This document shows, piece by piece, positions 45,601 through 56,702 of a stretch of DNA of 64,000 nt. Position numbers and translations under genes: made by a program. Below the pieces are notes generated by a model that made no database searches, was not told the origin of the DNA, and saw only the letters and a program-made list of their open reading frames with translations. Source of the DNA: Phaffia rhodozyma (lineage: Eukaryota; Basidiomycota; Tremellomycetes; Cystofilobasidiales; Mrakiaceae); NCBI GenBank assembly GCA_014706385.1, contig JACGZH010000006.1, positions 62,001 through 126,000 of the forward strand, read 5' to 3'. The stretch's first letter is position 1. Each line of letters begins with the position of its first letter.

Positions 45601-48044
45601 CAATCAAATCAGCTATTGCTCAAACATATCGATAACATCGAGACAAACAAAAAGAACAGATAATCTCTCATGTCTGCCCCCCGTTCCGACAACAGATTCA
45701 ATATATGGAAGAAAACAGGGATATGCACGAACCGATAGAATGTCGGCCTATGCAACAAGGGCAGTGTCATATTAACGCTATTGAAGTAACCTTCGATTAA
45801 TCTCCAATCAAGTCCCTGATCGGGCCATGAAGCGAACGGGTTCGCAGACATCATAGCCTCCAGTTGAGGATTTCTTGGTTTATCTATTGAATCTTCGAGG
45901 ATTGTATTATCTCCGTTAAGACTCTTCCTATTTGGAGTAGGTGTTTCCGTAGGCTTTGATATTTTCGAAGTTGAGGAAAAGACACCTGGAGTAGATTCCC
46001 ATGGAGCTATTGAAGATACCCAAGGTTGGAACAGGATGTTTGAGCGTAGACTTTGAATTGTCAGACGAGTAAAGGAGGAAGACGAACGAATCCTCCAGAA
46101 TCTAGATCGCGATGTTGTCCGATGCAACTTGATTTCCTGACCATCTGATAGAGTGCCAAACACGTCCATACCAACGCAAGATATGGGGCCAACTTAGAGG
46201 GCAATTCAACGTGAGCGACCAATAATCTATGACTTACATCTGTTTGCATCTACTCCATATTTGAACCCTATGGCTGCAAATAGCAAAGGCAATCCGGAGG
46301 ACTAATCTCCTCTCCCGAAGAATGAAACAATTGACAGCGGGCACATCAGTCTATCATATCATTATTGGATGAATAGTACCGCGTTGTGACAAACCTTTCC
46401 TTGAAACCTGGATGAAAGAGGTAAATAGAATCAGAAGAAAGATTGCATTGCTTCAGAAGTCCGCTTATTTCAAAGCGAAACCGGTTTATGTGATGACCGA
46501 AAGCGTTGCTGCTGCCCCGAAACAGATGATGTTTGCGAAGCGCTCACCTTTTAAATAGTTGTTCATCTCGATGATGCAGCTGCGCGAACGACTTCAAATC
46601 TGCCTCCTCATCCACCATGCCTCCAGCCGCATCATCTCCTGTTCCTGATTTGGGCTTACTATGAGGGGCAGCTCTTGTTTCAACAAACCCGAAATGATTG
46701 TTGGAGACTGGAACTTTGTTTGGGTGATCTGAGAGAGAATGCGACAAAGATTCGGTAGAGAGAGAGTTGACATGCTGTGGCGCTATGGCTGAAGATGAGG
46801 AAGACGAAGAAGGAGTTTGGTATGGTTGAGAGCGGGAAGCATATTGTTTCAACGGCTGAGAGAAGGAACACACGTGTCAGCTTGCTTATTTAAGATAAAT
46901 CATACTGCTGCTTTCGAGTGTGAGATCTGTACCTGAGCGGACGGCTGATCCGGGGTAGGAGAATGAGTTTGTCCTTCGTTAGGAGAATTGGGCATCTTTT
47001 TGGAAGTTCGTTGGCCAGCGAAGGACGACCGATCGAGAGGACTCCCTAGTTCTGCTTCAATGTCTATGCTTGGATTGAGCTTTTTGATCATATAGGGAGA
47101 ATATCGAGTTAGTATCAGTATGGGAGTTCAGTATAAGCATAGAATTGGCCGATCTTGACGCGTCCCAAGGGTGGGATTTACCTGGGCTAAAAGCTGTTCT
47201 GATTTGGCCAGTCGACTTTCTAGACTCTCAACATAACTATAGACAACGTTTGACAGATCAGCCATAACCACAACGATTGTCAGTTAGCGAACGGAGTTGA
47301 ACAAATCCACGACTAAATTCGGCCGAAAGAAGAGTACGATGAGTATGAGATACGGACCCCTTTGGCGGACCTCGCTTCTTGCTTGTTTCCTGATACGTGC
47401 AAGTCATCCCAAGGGATATACATGTGCTACAGCCTGAGAACCAAGGCATTATCAGTCCAAACCAACACAAATGGCCAAGATGTTGAGTTTCAGCATGCGG
47501 ATAGATCATTTTTGAGAAGCCGACCGGGCATATGACGCGACCGGACACGCGACAGGCCGGAGCGGAACTCACGGGAATCGGGCATCTCAAAGCCGTTGCA
47601 TCGTTGCTACGACACGATCCAGTGCGCATTTGATAATTCAAGATAAATCGAATCAACCCTTGCTTTCTTTATTTGGATTAACAAAAGAGCGGAATAGATA
47701 GTAGAAGAAACGAGCGATGGATAGAACGATGGTGAAAACGCCAAGATACGCTCAGCAACTCACTTTTCGCCGCCGACAGACATCGCCTGCAAGAAATGTC
47801 GACGGTCATCAATACCGATATATCAAACTCAGCCGGACGCAAAGAAAAATATATATGAAAAAGATGAGTCCTCACAGGCTCTCTGAATTTTTCGTTTCTT
47901 GGATGAGTTTGATTCGTCTTCTGGATTATCCGAAGGAATTCCATCAGCGCCAACGGCGTTATCCGACCTATGAGAACCTATCGGATCCCGACCGATCGAG
48001 ACTTCCCAAGACGGATGATTACTATCCGGATGATAAGAGGTCAT
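42625..48044 (-). CDS. Zn2Cys6 fungal-specific transcription factor (second in window)
   Basis: Nuclear regulator with unknown targets. The ATG at 48044 opens MTSYHPDSNHPSWEVS and ends its exon with KKRKIQRAC. The zinc cluster is assembled over four exons: the first ends at 47876, the second is 47786-47764 (CDVCRRRK), the third is 47606-47573 (QRCNGFEMPDSR) and the fourth begins 47433 (CSTCISLGMTCTYQ). After splicing the six cysteines follow CX2CX6CX9CX2CX6C, with RGPPKG after them. A linker with poly-Ser runs (46540-47090) leads to the fungal transcription factor domain (about 46100-44050), with SWPDQGLDWRLIEGYF, LPLLHRPTF, FLFVSML and NFNMVLIHIHRPF. The C-terminal exon (about 43536-42625) is Ser/Pro/Gln-rich. 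It is divergent from the Sec14-like gene with 214 bp between starts. Confidence 0.88.
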
Positions 48045-48258
48045 CTTTATACTTGAGGACGAAGTACCCGCTATCAGAAAGATCACAGAGAACAGAGAAC
48101 GATGGTGGTTTGATGATGACGATGAGGGACAAGGAAGAGAGAGAACACAGAAAAAAGAGATTTCGGGCGCGTATGATCACGTAAGCGAAGACTAATCTTT
48201 CATTTCTTCACCAAGATCTTTCGATGCACAGCCAGTTTGACCGTCGACCATCATCTCC

Positions 48259-49915
48259 ATGTCTCTCTATCTACCTCCTCAGCACCCGGACTCATCTCTT
48301 CCATCGGCGCCAGCCGAATCTCCTTTCTCGGTAGAGCTTTTGACACCAGCGCAGAAAACGTCGCTCGCAAATCTTAAAGCACATTTTGCCTCGCCAGCCT
48401 TTAAAGTACCACTGCCGACAAAGCAGTTCTCTTCCTCGGAATGTATCGATCTCGGGTACACCGAGGGTTTGCATGAGCTGGAAGAAATGTGGCTGTCAGA
48501 AGAGTGCTTGCTCAGATTTCTTAGAGCGACAAAATGGAACGAGAAGGATGCGACCGACCGGTTGAGCCAGACGCTGCTCTGGAGACGAGAGTTTGGGGTC
48601 GATCAATTCACACAGGAATATATCTCGTTCGTTTCACCCTCGATTTTCCTTTTCGTTGTTCTGTCCTGATTGTTGATCCCTCATTCATACAAAAACTGTA
48701 ACCAGAATGATTCAATTTTTTGACTGACACCTCTCAACGGAATAACAAAAATATTGTATTTAGACCGGAGAATGAAACGGGCAAGCAGATCGTCTGGGGA
48801 TTCGACAATCAGCGAAGACCAATTTGGTATATGCGTCCCGGTCTTCAGAATACAGCCGAATCAGAGAGACAAATTGCTCATGTATTCTACACGATGTGAG
48901 CATCTCTCATCATCTTGCTATATTATAAAGTATAGAGCCGCTGTGAAGAGTTAGATCTAACTAACTAGGAGGGCTGATCAGGTCGCTCTGTGAACACCTT
49001 ATGCCACGAGGTTTGCCCTTTTTCTTCACACATCTTGCCTTTGGTTTCAGAGAAGACACTCAAGTCTGATATATCATCTCAAATTTCATATGGTCTTTCT
49101 TGTGAAATGTCTGGCAGGAGTCGAGAAATTGGTGCTGGCCATCAATTTCGCTGCTCGAGGGAAATCTCCGTCAACATCGACTTCCATCAAAGTTCTTCGC
49201 ATGTTCGTTTGGCCCTTTTTGAAGTCGCTCGTTCGGTCTTTTATGCAGATCAAATGTTTTGGCTGAACTTTGCGCTTGTGTTCTTTTCTCTTGCGCCGTC
49301 CGACATCTAGCCTGCAAGACCACTACCCTGAGCGGTAAGTGTATAGCTCTTCTGCTTTCTTATTTTAGATTTAAAATGTTCAAGCGTAGGAAATCCACTC
49401 ACATCATCGATCCTTTCTATCTTCCTCTTGAACTTCGATTCAAAGACTTGGAACAGCGTTCGTGATCAATGTTCCTTGGCTTGTCCAGGCATTCTTCAAG
49501 ATGATCACCCCGCTCCTTGATCCTGGTTTGTCCATCTTCCATCTACATCCTCCTCGCCAATTGGCTTTGGCTTTTGACATTGGACTCACCACCAAATAAA
49601 ACATTTCTTGGTTCTGTACGTATCTTAGTGACCCGGTCAAAGCTTATTCTTCCATCTACTCCATCCATAGCCGAACACGCCCCTACATCTCAACTTGAAT
49701 CCTCCTTCGGTGGATCCGTTACTTGGCCAAAGTATGGCCCGACCGAGCATGCTGAATATTGGTTCGGCCCGACTGGATTTGTTGCTCTTGCTAAGGAGCG
49801 ACAGAGGAGAGGGCTGGAAAACTGGAGAAAGCTGGGAGGCGAACGAATTGGAAGGAGAGAATGGGATTGGAAACAGGGGGAGGAAACATGGGGAGTAGAG
49901 GCCGAGGCTCGTTAG
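48259..49915 (+). CDS. Sec14/CRAL-TRIO domain phospholipid-transfer protein
   Basis: Cytosolic lipid-exchange protein of the Sec14 superfamily, acting at Golgi, ER or lipid droplets. The ATG at 48259 starts MSLYLPPQHPDSSL. The CRAL-TRIO N-terminal helices include LSEECLLRFLRATKWNEKDA and TLLWRREFGVDQ. The lipid-binding fold spans later exons: GKQIVWGFDNQRRPIWYM, a VEKLVLAINFAARG stretch, LQDHYPERLGTAFVINVPW and LVQAFFKMITPLLDP, VTRSKL, then ESSFGGSVTWPKYGPTEHAE before a charged C-terminal helix ending VEAEAR at 49915. 'PERLG...NVPW...FKMITPLLDP.TRSK' is typical of the fungal Pdr16/Csr1-like branch. I cannot tell which of these paralogues it is. Exons near 48900-49300 are short and approximate. 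Confidence 0.85.
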
Positions 49916-50177
49916 ATATATCGATAGACAACTCATACAATCATGCTGTAACTGGCCAAATCGATCGTTTTTTTTTCTTTCATCCGAATAGAATATACTC
50001 CTCTCTATCCGATGCTTACCTTAATAATGGTATTGCTTCGCCTCTTCTACTCATATTTATGAATGAGGTAACATATCTTTAGTTCATATCGAGATGTGCT
50101 GTCAATCTCCAATCTCGTGCCTCGCTTCATGCCGTCCAATCCATTTTATCACAGCTCTTGACCGGTTTAACAGTCAC

Positions 50178-52602
50178 CTAGTTTTTGTTCCATGATTTCC
50201 AAACGTCCTCGACACCCTCTAGCGCAAAAGTCACCGTTTCAAACGCATCGACCGATTCTGTATCGTTTAACTTAGGAATTGATCGGATATCAAGCTGCGC
50301 CCTAAGAGGACGGAGGTACGTCTCTGGAAGCGCTCGAAGGTGGTTGACAATAGTCTGGGGCTGGGTCAAGGATGGGCAGCCATACGTCAGATTAGGGTCG
50401 AAGACAGAATATAAGAGCGAGAGGAAATACAGGTCTTGAAGACTGACAAGCGAAGAAGGATCTTTATTCAATAACAATTGGTAAACTCCGAGTGTGAGGA
50501 CGACGAAAGCCGGACCTGTGTTACGGCAGAGATACATTATTCATCAACGACACCGAAAGAAATCATCCAGAGAAGTAAGAAGAAAGAACGGACCAGGACC
50601 TCTAATCCACGTCTCTCCTCTTGGATCCTCCATTGTCTCCCAGCAAAACATCTCGTTCTCATCTTTTTCTCCAAACGGAACATCTTGCAACGCCTTACCG
50701 ATTCTTTCAAACTCAGAATCACTTCCCTCTATGCCACGATCTACAATCAATGATCTCAAAAAATGAACTCCAGTGATCCTGACCATTGGACCTGCCTCTC
50801 CACCCCTCTTCACCAAATCGTGAACGATAGCCAATGCATCTCTTGTCGAGTCCAGGATTTGAGCATGTAGAGTCTGCTTCAGCGTGTCGAAGAGCAGTTG
50901 TCGAAAGATAGACGATGGCGATGTTGCCATTGGTGGAAGGTAAATATCCCATAATGATCGAATTAGTTTGGCATCCACAGATGCCGACGGAGAAACTGAG
51001 GTTGATGGGGAAGAATCCAGGATGGCAGAAAGACAACACCGAACCCAGACAATTCCGCCTGAACGAGCTGAACGGACTGTCCCAGATTCTAAGGTGTTCT
51101 CCAACCAACTAGATGGACTGGTAGGACAGGGGGGAGGGACTGATGCAAAAAATTCTGAATTGGTGATCGTAGACGTGGAGAGGTGATGCGAGAGAAGAAG
51201 GAGCGCAAAGGTAGATGTTCCTTGAGAAGAAGAGGTGAGGAGAGGAAGTATGTCGATAGCTTTTGGTGATTCGGACGATGCAGACAAGGAAGGAGAGATC
51301 GGTCGAATAAACCGAAGGGCTGTTTGCTATAGTGTCCGTCGTGAGAAAACTTTAGTCAAGCGTTGATCGGCCTCTGAGAATCGACGTACTTACCAAGATA
51401 GAGTCCATCCCAGACTGATAGCCGTTCTGGCCGAAGCCGGCTCTGCGTATGTCTGGACGGTCATTTGCGTAAGCATATTCTATGGATTTATATCGATCGT
51501 TAGCGTCGAAGTACTATAGCAGCAATTAAAGCGAAGATAGACGAACCTGCAGATTGAACATCAAGATTAGGATACAAATGAACTAGACTGGAAGTGAGGA
51601 TCGAGAGAAGAATTGACTACAAAGCATCAGATGTTCAAACTGAGTTAGACTATTCGTTTAACTGTTGGGGAAGCAGAATGTCATAACCTCACGTTTTGTT
51701 CTCCTTTCAAACTCCAATCATCCTTTCCTTCAGCCCACATTCTCGTCACATCTACCAGCTCCCTCACCTGGTCCATCACTACCCGAGATAACCCTGGCGT
51801 CGATTCTGGTAGCATCTGAATCACTGGTGGGATTAAAGTGGAGAGATTCATGCATGTTGCTAAAGATTTTTTAGTCGTAAGTCTTGGGATGGAGAGAACC
51901 AAGAGATTCAAGAGCGTAGGCAGCTCGAATAAGAGTGGATGTGGACGAGACATGGTTGCAGAAGAGCGGTCATGGTCGTGGAGATAATCCTCTTCAGACT
52001 CAAAGCCTTCCTCATCTAAGAGATCCTGACTCTCGCTTTCCAGCCCCTGTCCACTCTCATTCTCTGCATCGCTTTTGTCCTCGGCTTCCTCCTCCTCCTC
52101 CTCTTCTTCTTCTTCGCTACTTTCATCAGTCTCATCCTCCTGGTACTCTATTTCGTCCATCATTGCTTCAATTCTTTCGCCAACAGCAAGCATTACCTCT
52201 CTCGGACTTCCATAGGTTCCAACCCCTCTGATTAATAAACTATTAGCGAGTGAGCGGACTTCGGCTGGCCGTGATAATAGTGGAGAGAGGAGCGGAACGA
52301 GCTCGAGAGAAGCTGAAGCAAGTATATGTGACTGGAGGAGAAAAGTAGAAGGATTTAAGTCTGTCAGATCTGTGTAGATCAGCACAAGTTGTAGCGAGAA
52401 TGGATAGAAGAAGCAAGCAAAAACTGACAATACGCTCGTTCGAACCATCACGATCCCAATCTAGAACCTCGGTGAAGCTTTCAAGCACGGCGACGGTGTT
52501 AGCGTCTGAATGAGTTTCTAGGAGTTTATCTGATATCAGATTAATAAGTGATGAGGAGTCTCCGTCTGGTAAGGAAGCCGAAAAAGATCTAAAGTCGTTC
52601 AT
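50178..52602 (-). CDS. Helical-repeat protein, possibly glomulin/YBP family
   Basis: The identity is uncertain. The ATG at 52602 gives MNDFRSFSASLPDGDSSS, then helical segments including AVLESFTEVLDWDRDGSNER, LELVPLLSPLLSRPAEVRSL and GVGTYGSPREVMLAVGERIE. An almost pure acidic stretch follows (about 51990-52130, a run of ten Glu within it). More helices follow (LLFELPTLLNLLVLSIPRL, SLWDIYLPPM, LLFDTLKQTLHAQ, FHFLRSLIV-like), and the protein ends LEGVEDVWKSWNKN at 50178. 'GxPxEVxLxxxERIE' after a short helical repeat recalls glomulin/Alf4 and yeast Ybp1/Ybp2. No catalytic motif is present. It could equally be another HEAT-type adaptor. Its start lies 170 bp from that of Sld7, so the two share one promoter region with MCB elements. 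Confidence 0.5.
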
Positions 52603-52646
52603 TATACGGATGGAGAGATGGAGGTTAAGAAGCAAAGAAAGTCAAA

Positions 52647-52670
52647 ACGCGTCGTGACGCGTCGACGCGT
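52647..52670. promoter_or_regulatory. Cluster of three ACGCGT (MCB) boxes
   Basis: Perfect palindromic ACGCGT hexamers lie at 52647-52652, 52657-52662 and 52665-52670, with starts 10 and 8 bp apart; a near match ATGCGT follows at 52673-52678. ACGCGT is the MluI cell-cycle box bound by MBF (Mbp1-type factors) to switch on genes at G1/S in fungi. The cluster sits between the divergent starts of the helical-repeat gene (52602) and the replication gene Sld7 (52773), so it could drive either or both. Single ACGCGT sites occur elsewhere in the window, but no other cluster does. Confidence 0.75.
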
Positions 52671-52772
52671 CGATGCGTTTAAATGAGTTTTGTGGTTCTT
52701 CAACTGCCCAGACTCACCGTCTCGTTTACATCAAACACGCGAACATAGTTGAGGTGGTATCATCAGAACCAG

Positions 52773-54748
52773 ATGGCCAATTCAACTCCAGCCAGACCAT
52801 CGCTCGCTTCTTTAAGAAATAACTCGACGGGCCCTCGTTCGTTAAGCTATAATGCCTCAGGATATCGACTTCTTTGGAGAGGCGCCTTAGAATTGCCCCA
52901 AGACTATTTCCTTGATGGAATTGCCTTCATATCGCACCTCGGTGCCATTTCCACCCCAGGTGGCATGATGGGAACAGCTTTAGTTTCAAAAGCAAGTCCT
53001 ACCACGAAGGAGAAGACTAAAGATCCTCCTATCACTCTCGGATCACTTGTAGCCTCAACATCCCTATCAACTTTTGTATCAGATCAAGGTCAAGCGTCAC
53101 GTACTTCTGGAACACCATCTATTTATCGCTCTTCCCAGCCCAAACCTTCCACAACTGCTGGGAGGCGAGCACCTTTGCTTCCTCAAGTGATCGAAGAGCC
53201 TTGCACTACCGTGACACCAATAAAACAGTTTTCAACGATTCCTCTAACCTCACCGTTTGGTTTCGCTTTCACGACGGATATTGAGATAAGTCTTGCTCTA
53301 GAAAGCTTGAGAGGTCGTCCAAGTGTCCGGTTAGGAGGCATAGTCCGTATAGGAAAACCCACAGATCAAGAGGGGTCTGGAACTATAGACGGAGTAGTCG
53401 AAGGCCAAGGAAAAGTCCGGCTGTAAGACTCATACTTCTTCTCATTGGTCTCGTGTTTTACTTTTGATTAAGCAGTGCTCCTTTCTTGGTGTACTGTGTG
53501 CTGGCTTAGATATACCGATCCGAGCTGTCCTCTTGTACACAACTTTATCAAGCGACAACTGATTCAGTCATGGTCCAAGAATCCGAACGATACTGTAGAT
53601 GAAGATGGTCGAACACAACTCGGAATCCTAATTGGCCTAGGGGACGAAACGCTTGGTACCTAAAGGCGTTTTCATGTTTGAACACTGTTTCACGGACTAA
53701 CAATTTCTTACTCCTCTCATTACCTAGATTGTACCAATCTCATCATATATGGCCGCTCAAGCAACTCTCATATTATTACTCTCCACGTTGGTCGATACGT
53801 TCCTCTTTCGTCTGCCAACCCATCTACCACTCCGCGCGCTCCTCGCCCAGACGATCCTGCGCCCCGTCAGGTTCCTGAGTTTGCTATGCATCCGACTCAA
53901 GACGTTTTTTCCTCTACGAAGAAACGCAAGCCAATAGGAAATCCAGATCGGGAAAGTGCCATCACAAGAGACAAACGAGGTCGAGAATCGATCATCTCGA
54001 CCAACAGCAATCTTGCAACAGGCAATTGTAACAGTGCAAGTCTCGCTGTGCGCGAACCTATGAAGCGAGTTCGTTCGACAGAATCGAAAAAACTACCGGC
54101 AATAGTGGCGCCAGTATTAGGAACTACTAAAGGATCGAGATCGGATCCAGTTATTCCTAGGCGGGAAGCATTGGGCGAGGAAACAGGTGTAGGATTATGG
54201 GAGATGGAAGAGGAGATGCCGTTAGGTTTCGAGGACGATAAACCGTCTGAAGCGGGAAGCATAGGGATGAAGAAAACACTCCCATATGAGAGCGACAACA
54301 AGGCTGTGAGTTTGTCTATCGGTAATTGTGATGCTTCTGTTCATTCTTTCGGTCACTACTAATCGTACCATTGTTTTCTTCGTATTCAAATGGCTATGTA
54401 GACGATCAAACGGGTGGCCATGCAGTGCCTAGCCGAGCGTGGAGTTTCCAAAACAGATTCTTCGTTCAAGGAAATATGGAACTTCGTTGTCCGTGGAACA
54501 ACTTTCGCTTCCGTTCGTTCTTCTTTCTACTTTTCTTCTGGTTATCATCTTTGCATTTTGTAGCCAACCAATCTGATATATCAGGACTCTTTGTTTGATC
54601 TGTTCATCTCTGTTCTCTGCTTCGTCCCCAAACGCGTTGCGCTAAACAGAGAGAATCTGTAGGGACAAAAGTGTTGCCGATGCGGGAAATACTTCGCCTG
54701 GTGGACAGTCACTTGGATCTTTACCTGCTTCCAGACAAAACAGCATAG
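52773..54748 (+). CDS. SLD7: Sld7-like DNA replication initiation protein
   Basis: Probable partner of Sld3 in origin firing (MTBP counterpart). The ATG at 52773 gives MANSTPARPSL. The N-terminal domain reads GYRLLWRGALELPQDYFLD, with a later SCPLVHNFIKRQLIQSW segment. A long basic, Ser/Arg-rich linker (about 53860-54300) includes STKKRKPIGNPDRES and EPMKRVRSTESKK. C-terminal exons give TIKRVAMQCLAERGVSK and FKEIWNFVVRGTTFA, then after an intron VGTKVLPMREILRLVDSH and LDLYLLPDKTA with the stop at 54746-54748. 'KxxxLxxLxxxGxxxxxxxFKxxxxxxxRGxxFA...lVdxHLxLYL' matches the Sld7/MTBP C-terminal domain as I recall it. The intron begins GTTCGTTC, a donor type seen in several other genes here. The MCB cluster upstream fits a replication role. 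Confidence 0.68.
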
Positions 54749-54980
54749 TGTGACCCTAGCCGTCAATCCAATGTATGTGATCTGTGATCTGTGTGATGTA
54801 TGATATATGTTGTGTCGAGAAAACCCCATAGTGTTAAGACTTAAGTGCCATGAGACAATCGAAAATAAATCAAAAACTAAAGCCGCCTATGATCAGACTA
54901 ATTACTCCTGCCATCATCTCTTTCCAAACTCATCACCTCCAACCTCTCTACCACTGTTTATCTCTTTTTTTTCTGATACG

Positions 54981-56360
54981 ATGGCCGACATGGATATCGA
55001 TAACAGTGAGTTCGAGATATATGCACATGTTGGTTTCTATGTGGCGGGACAGACGAGCTTCGGATGAAAAGGAAACTATCATCCGGTGGCCTCTTCGGTG
55101 TTCTTGTGTCCATCCGAGTTTGTAGGACAACTGCCAGGAAAGAGATATTTTCGAGCTCACCGATTTCTCTTTTGGTCTTTGAATTAAATTCGGGGGATTA
55201 TATTTTATTGCAACGTTTAGGCGTCAGCAAAAGGCAAGTAATGATATCCCAATTGGCTAGATAAACATGTTCGTCCTCCTCTCGTGATCCTCCTCTTCTC
55301 TCATTCAATTGTTTGTCTGGTCGCTAAAGATTTTGGCCTGATTCATATCGTACCAGATGCTTATCCATTATCAGAACCTATGGTTCGATATAGATTAAAA
55401 CAAGAATTAACATCTAACACTGTGTGGCTTCAATATGCTTTGTTCAATTCGCATTATATCTTCATGTATGGTACGGCCTTGAATCACGTAGCGTGGACCA
55501 AAAGGTGTCGGAATCCAAGGCCCAGAGGTGTACGTCTTCTTTTGATTTGACTAGCTCTTCGCCTGTCTCCGGCTGACATGATTAATGATCTCGATTTGGC
55601 TTGTGTGCTTTCCCTCCTGTTATCGACCTTGGCGACTTGATTCTAAAATAAATACGTGAAATAACGCGTTTAACTGGGATAACTGCCATCTGACAGCAAT
55701 CGAGGGATATATCGTCATGGTTACTGGTGTTCACGAGGAAGCGACTGAGGAGGATGTTCAGGATAAATTTGCGGATTTTGGAGAAATCAAGAATTTGCAT
55801 TTGAACTTGGATCGAAGAACGGGTTACGTGAAGGTACGGCCTCCTTCCTTCTATGTTTCGCCATTCTTATCGGTTGTGGGGTTGCTTTTTGATGTTTCTC
55901 CTAGAAGACATCAAAGACAACGAGGAAGCCAGAGAGAAAGTGTTCTTGTTAGAAGAAGGTGTCTGTCGCGTGTAGAAAATTGAAAGAGATGAATCCGAAA
56001 GACGCGTTCACAACAAAAAGCTTCACACCTGACCGTTTTTTGTGTTTTTTCTACCTCTTACGACACACTACAAATCTTATATGCTTTTAGGGATACGCTT
56101 TGGTAGAGTACGCCACCATTGAGGAGGCTCAGGCTGCCATCAGCGGTGCTACTGGAACGACTCTTTTAGAGCAAGAGCTCGAGTGGTATGTGTCTTTCTC
56201 CGCCTTTTTTCTTGTTTGTCGTCCTTCTCCGTGCGCTTATATCAATTTCGTTATCCCGCATAACAGCGACTTTGCATTCGTCAAGCCCTCTACCGCTGCC
56301 CCCTCAAACGCCCGTGGAGGAGGAGGAAGAAGACGAAGCGTCAGCCCTGGCAGGAAGTAG
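54981..56360 (+). CDS. Y14: RNA-binding protein Y14/RBM8A (exon junction complex)
   Basis: Core exon junction complex subunit that pairs with Mago on spliced mRNA. The ATG at 54981 (MADMDIDNS) is in the T-rich leader context usual here. The RRM begins in the exon at about 55700 with [20 protein letters not shown], then [19 protein letters not shown] and TGYVK. The next exon (from 56092) gives [28 protein letters not shown], and the last gives DFAFVKPS followed by a Gly/Arg/Ser tail ending SPGRK at 56360. These segments are nearly identical to the Y14 family. Exons between about 55020 and 55690, which encode the N-terminal linker, are not fully resolved. One probable exon ends near 55528 with PRPR joined to AIEGYIV. 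Confidence 0.93.
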
Positions 56361-56702
56361 AGAAAATGATTCAGATTAAACGATAGGAACCCCTGAGGGC
56401 GGTGTTATTTTTCTTTACTGTGTTTCAAATAAAATCTCGTGAATGAACCAAATCAAGACGGACATCTTCGTATTGTTTGCTAGCTTACGATGGGAGACAC
56501 AAATTTGTTTGAACAGAGGAAGAAGATAGGAAATCGTCATAAGTCATGAGAGCATGGGAGGTTATACACATAGAGTGGGAGTGTTGGACGAAGTTCAGAG
56601 AGAGAACAATGGAAAGGAAAGATTAAGAAACCAGTGGATACAAGAAAAAGAAACCGATGACACGAAAGAGCTGGGTAGCTCTCGAAAGTCAACTAAATCC
56701 TT

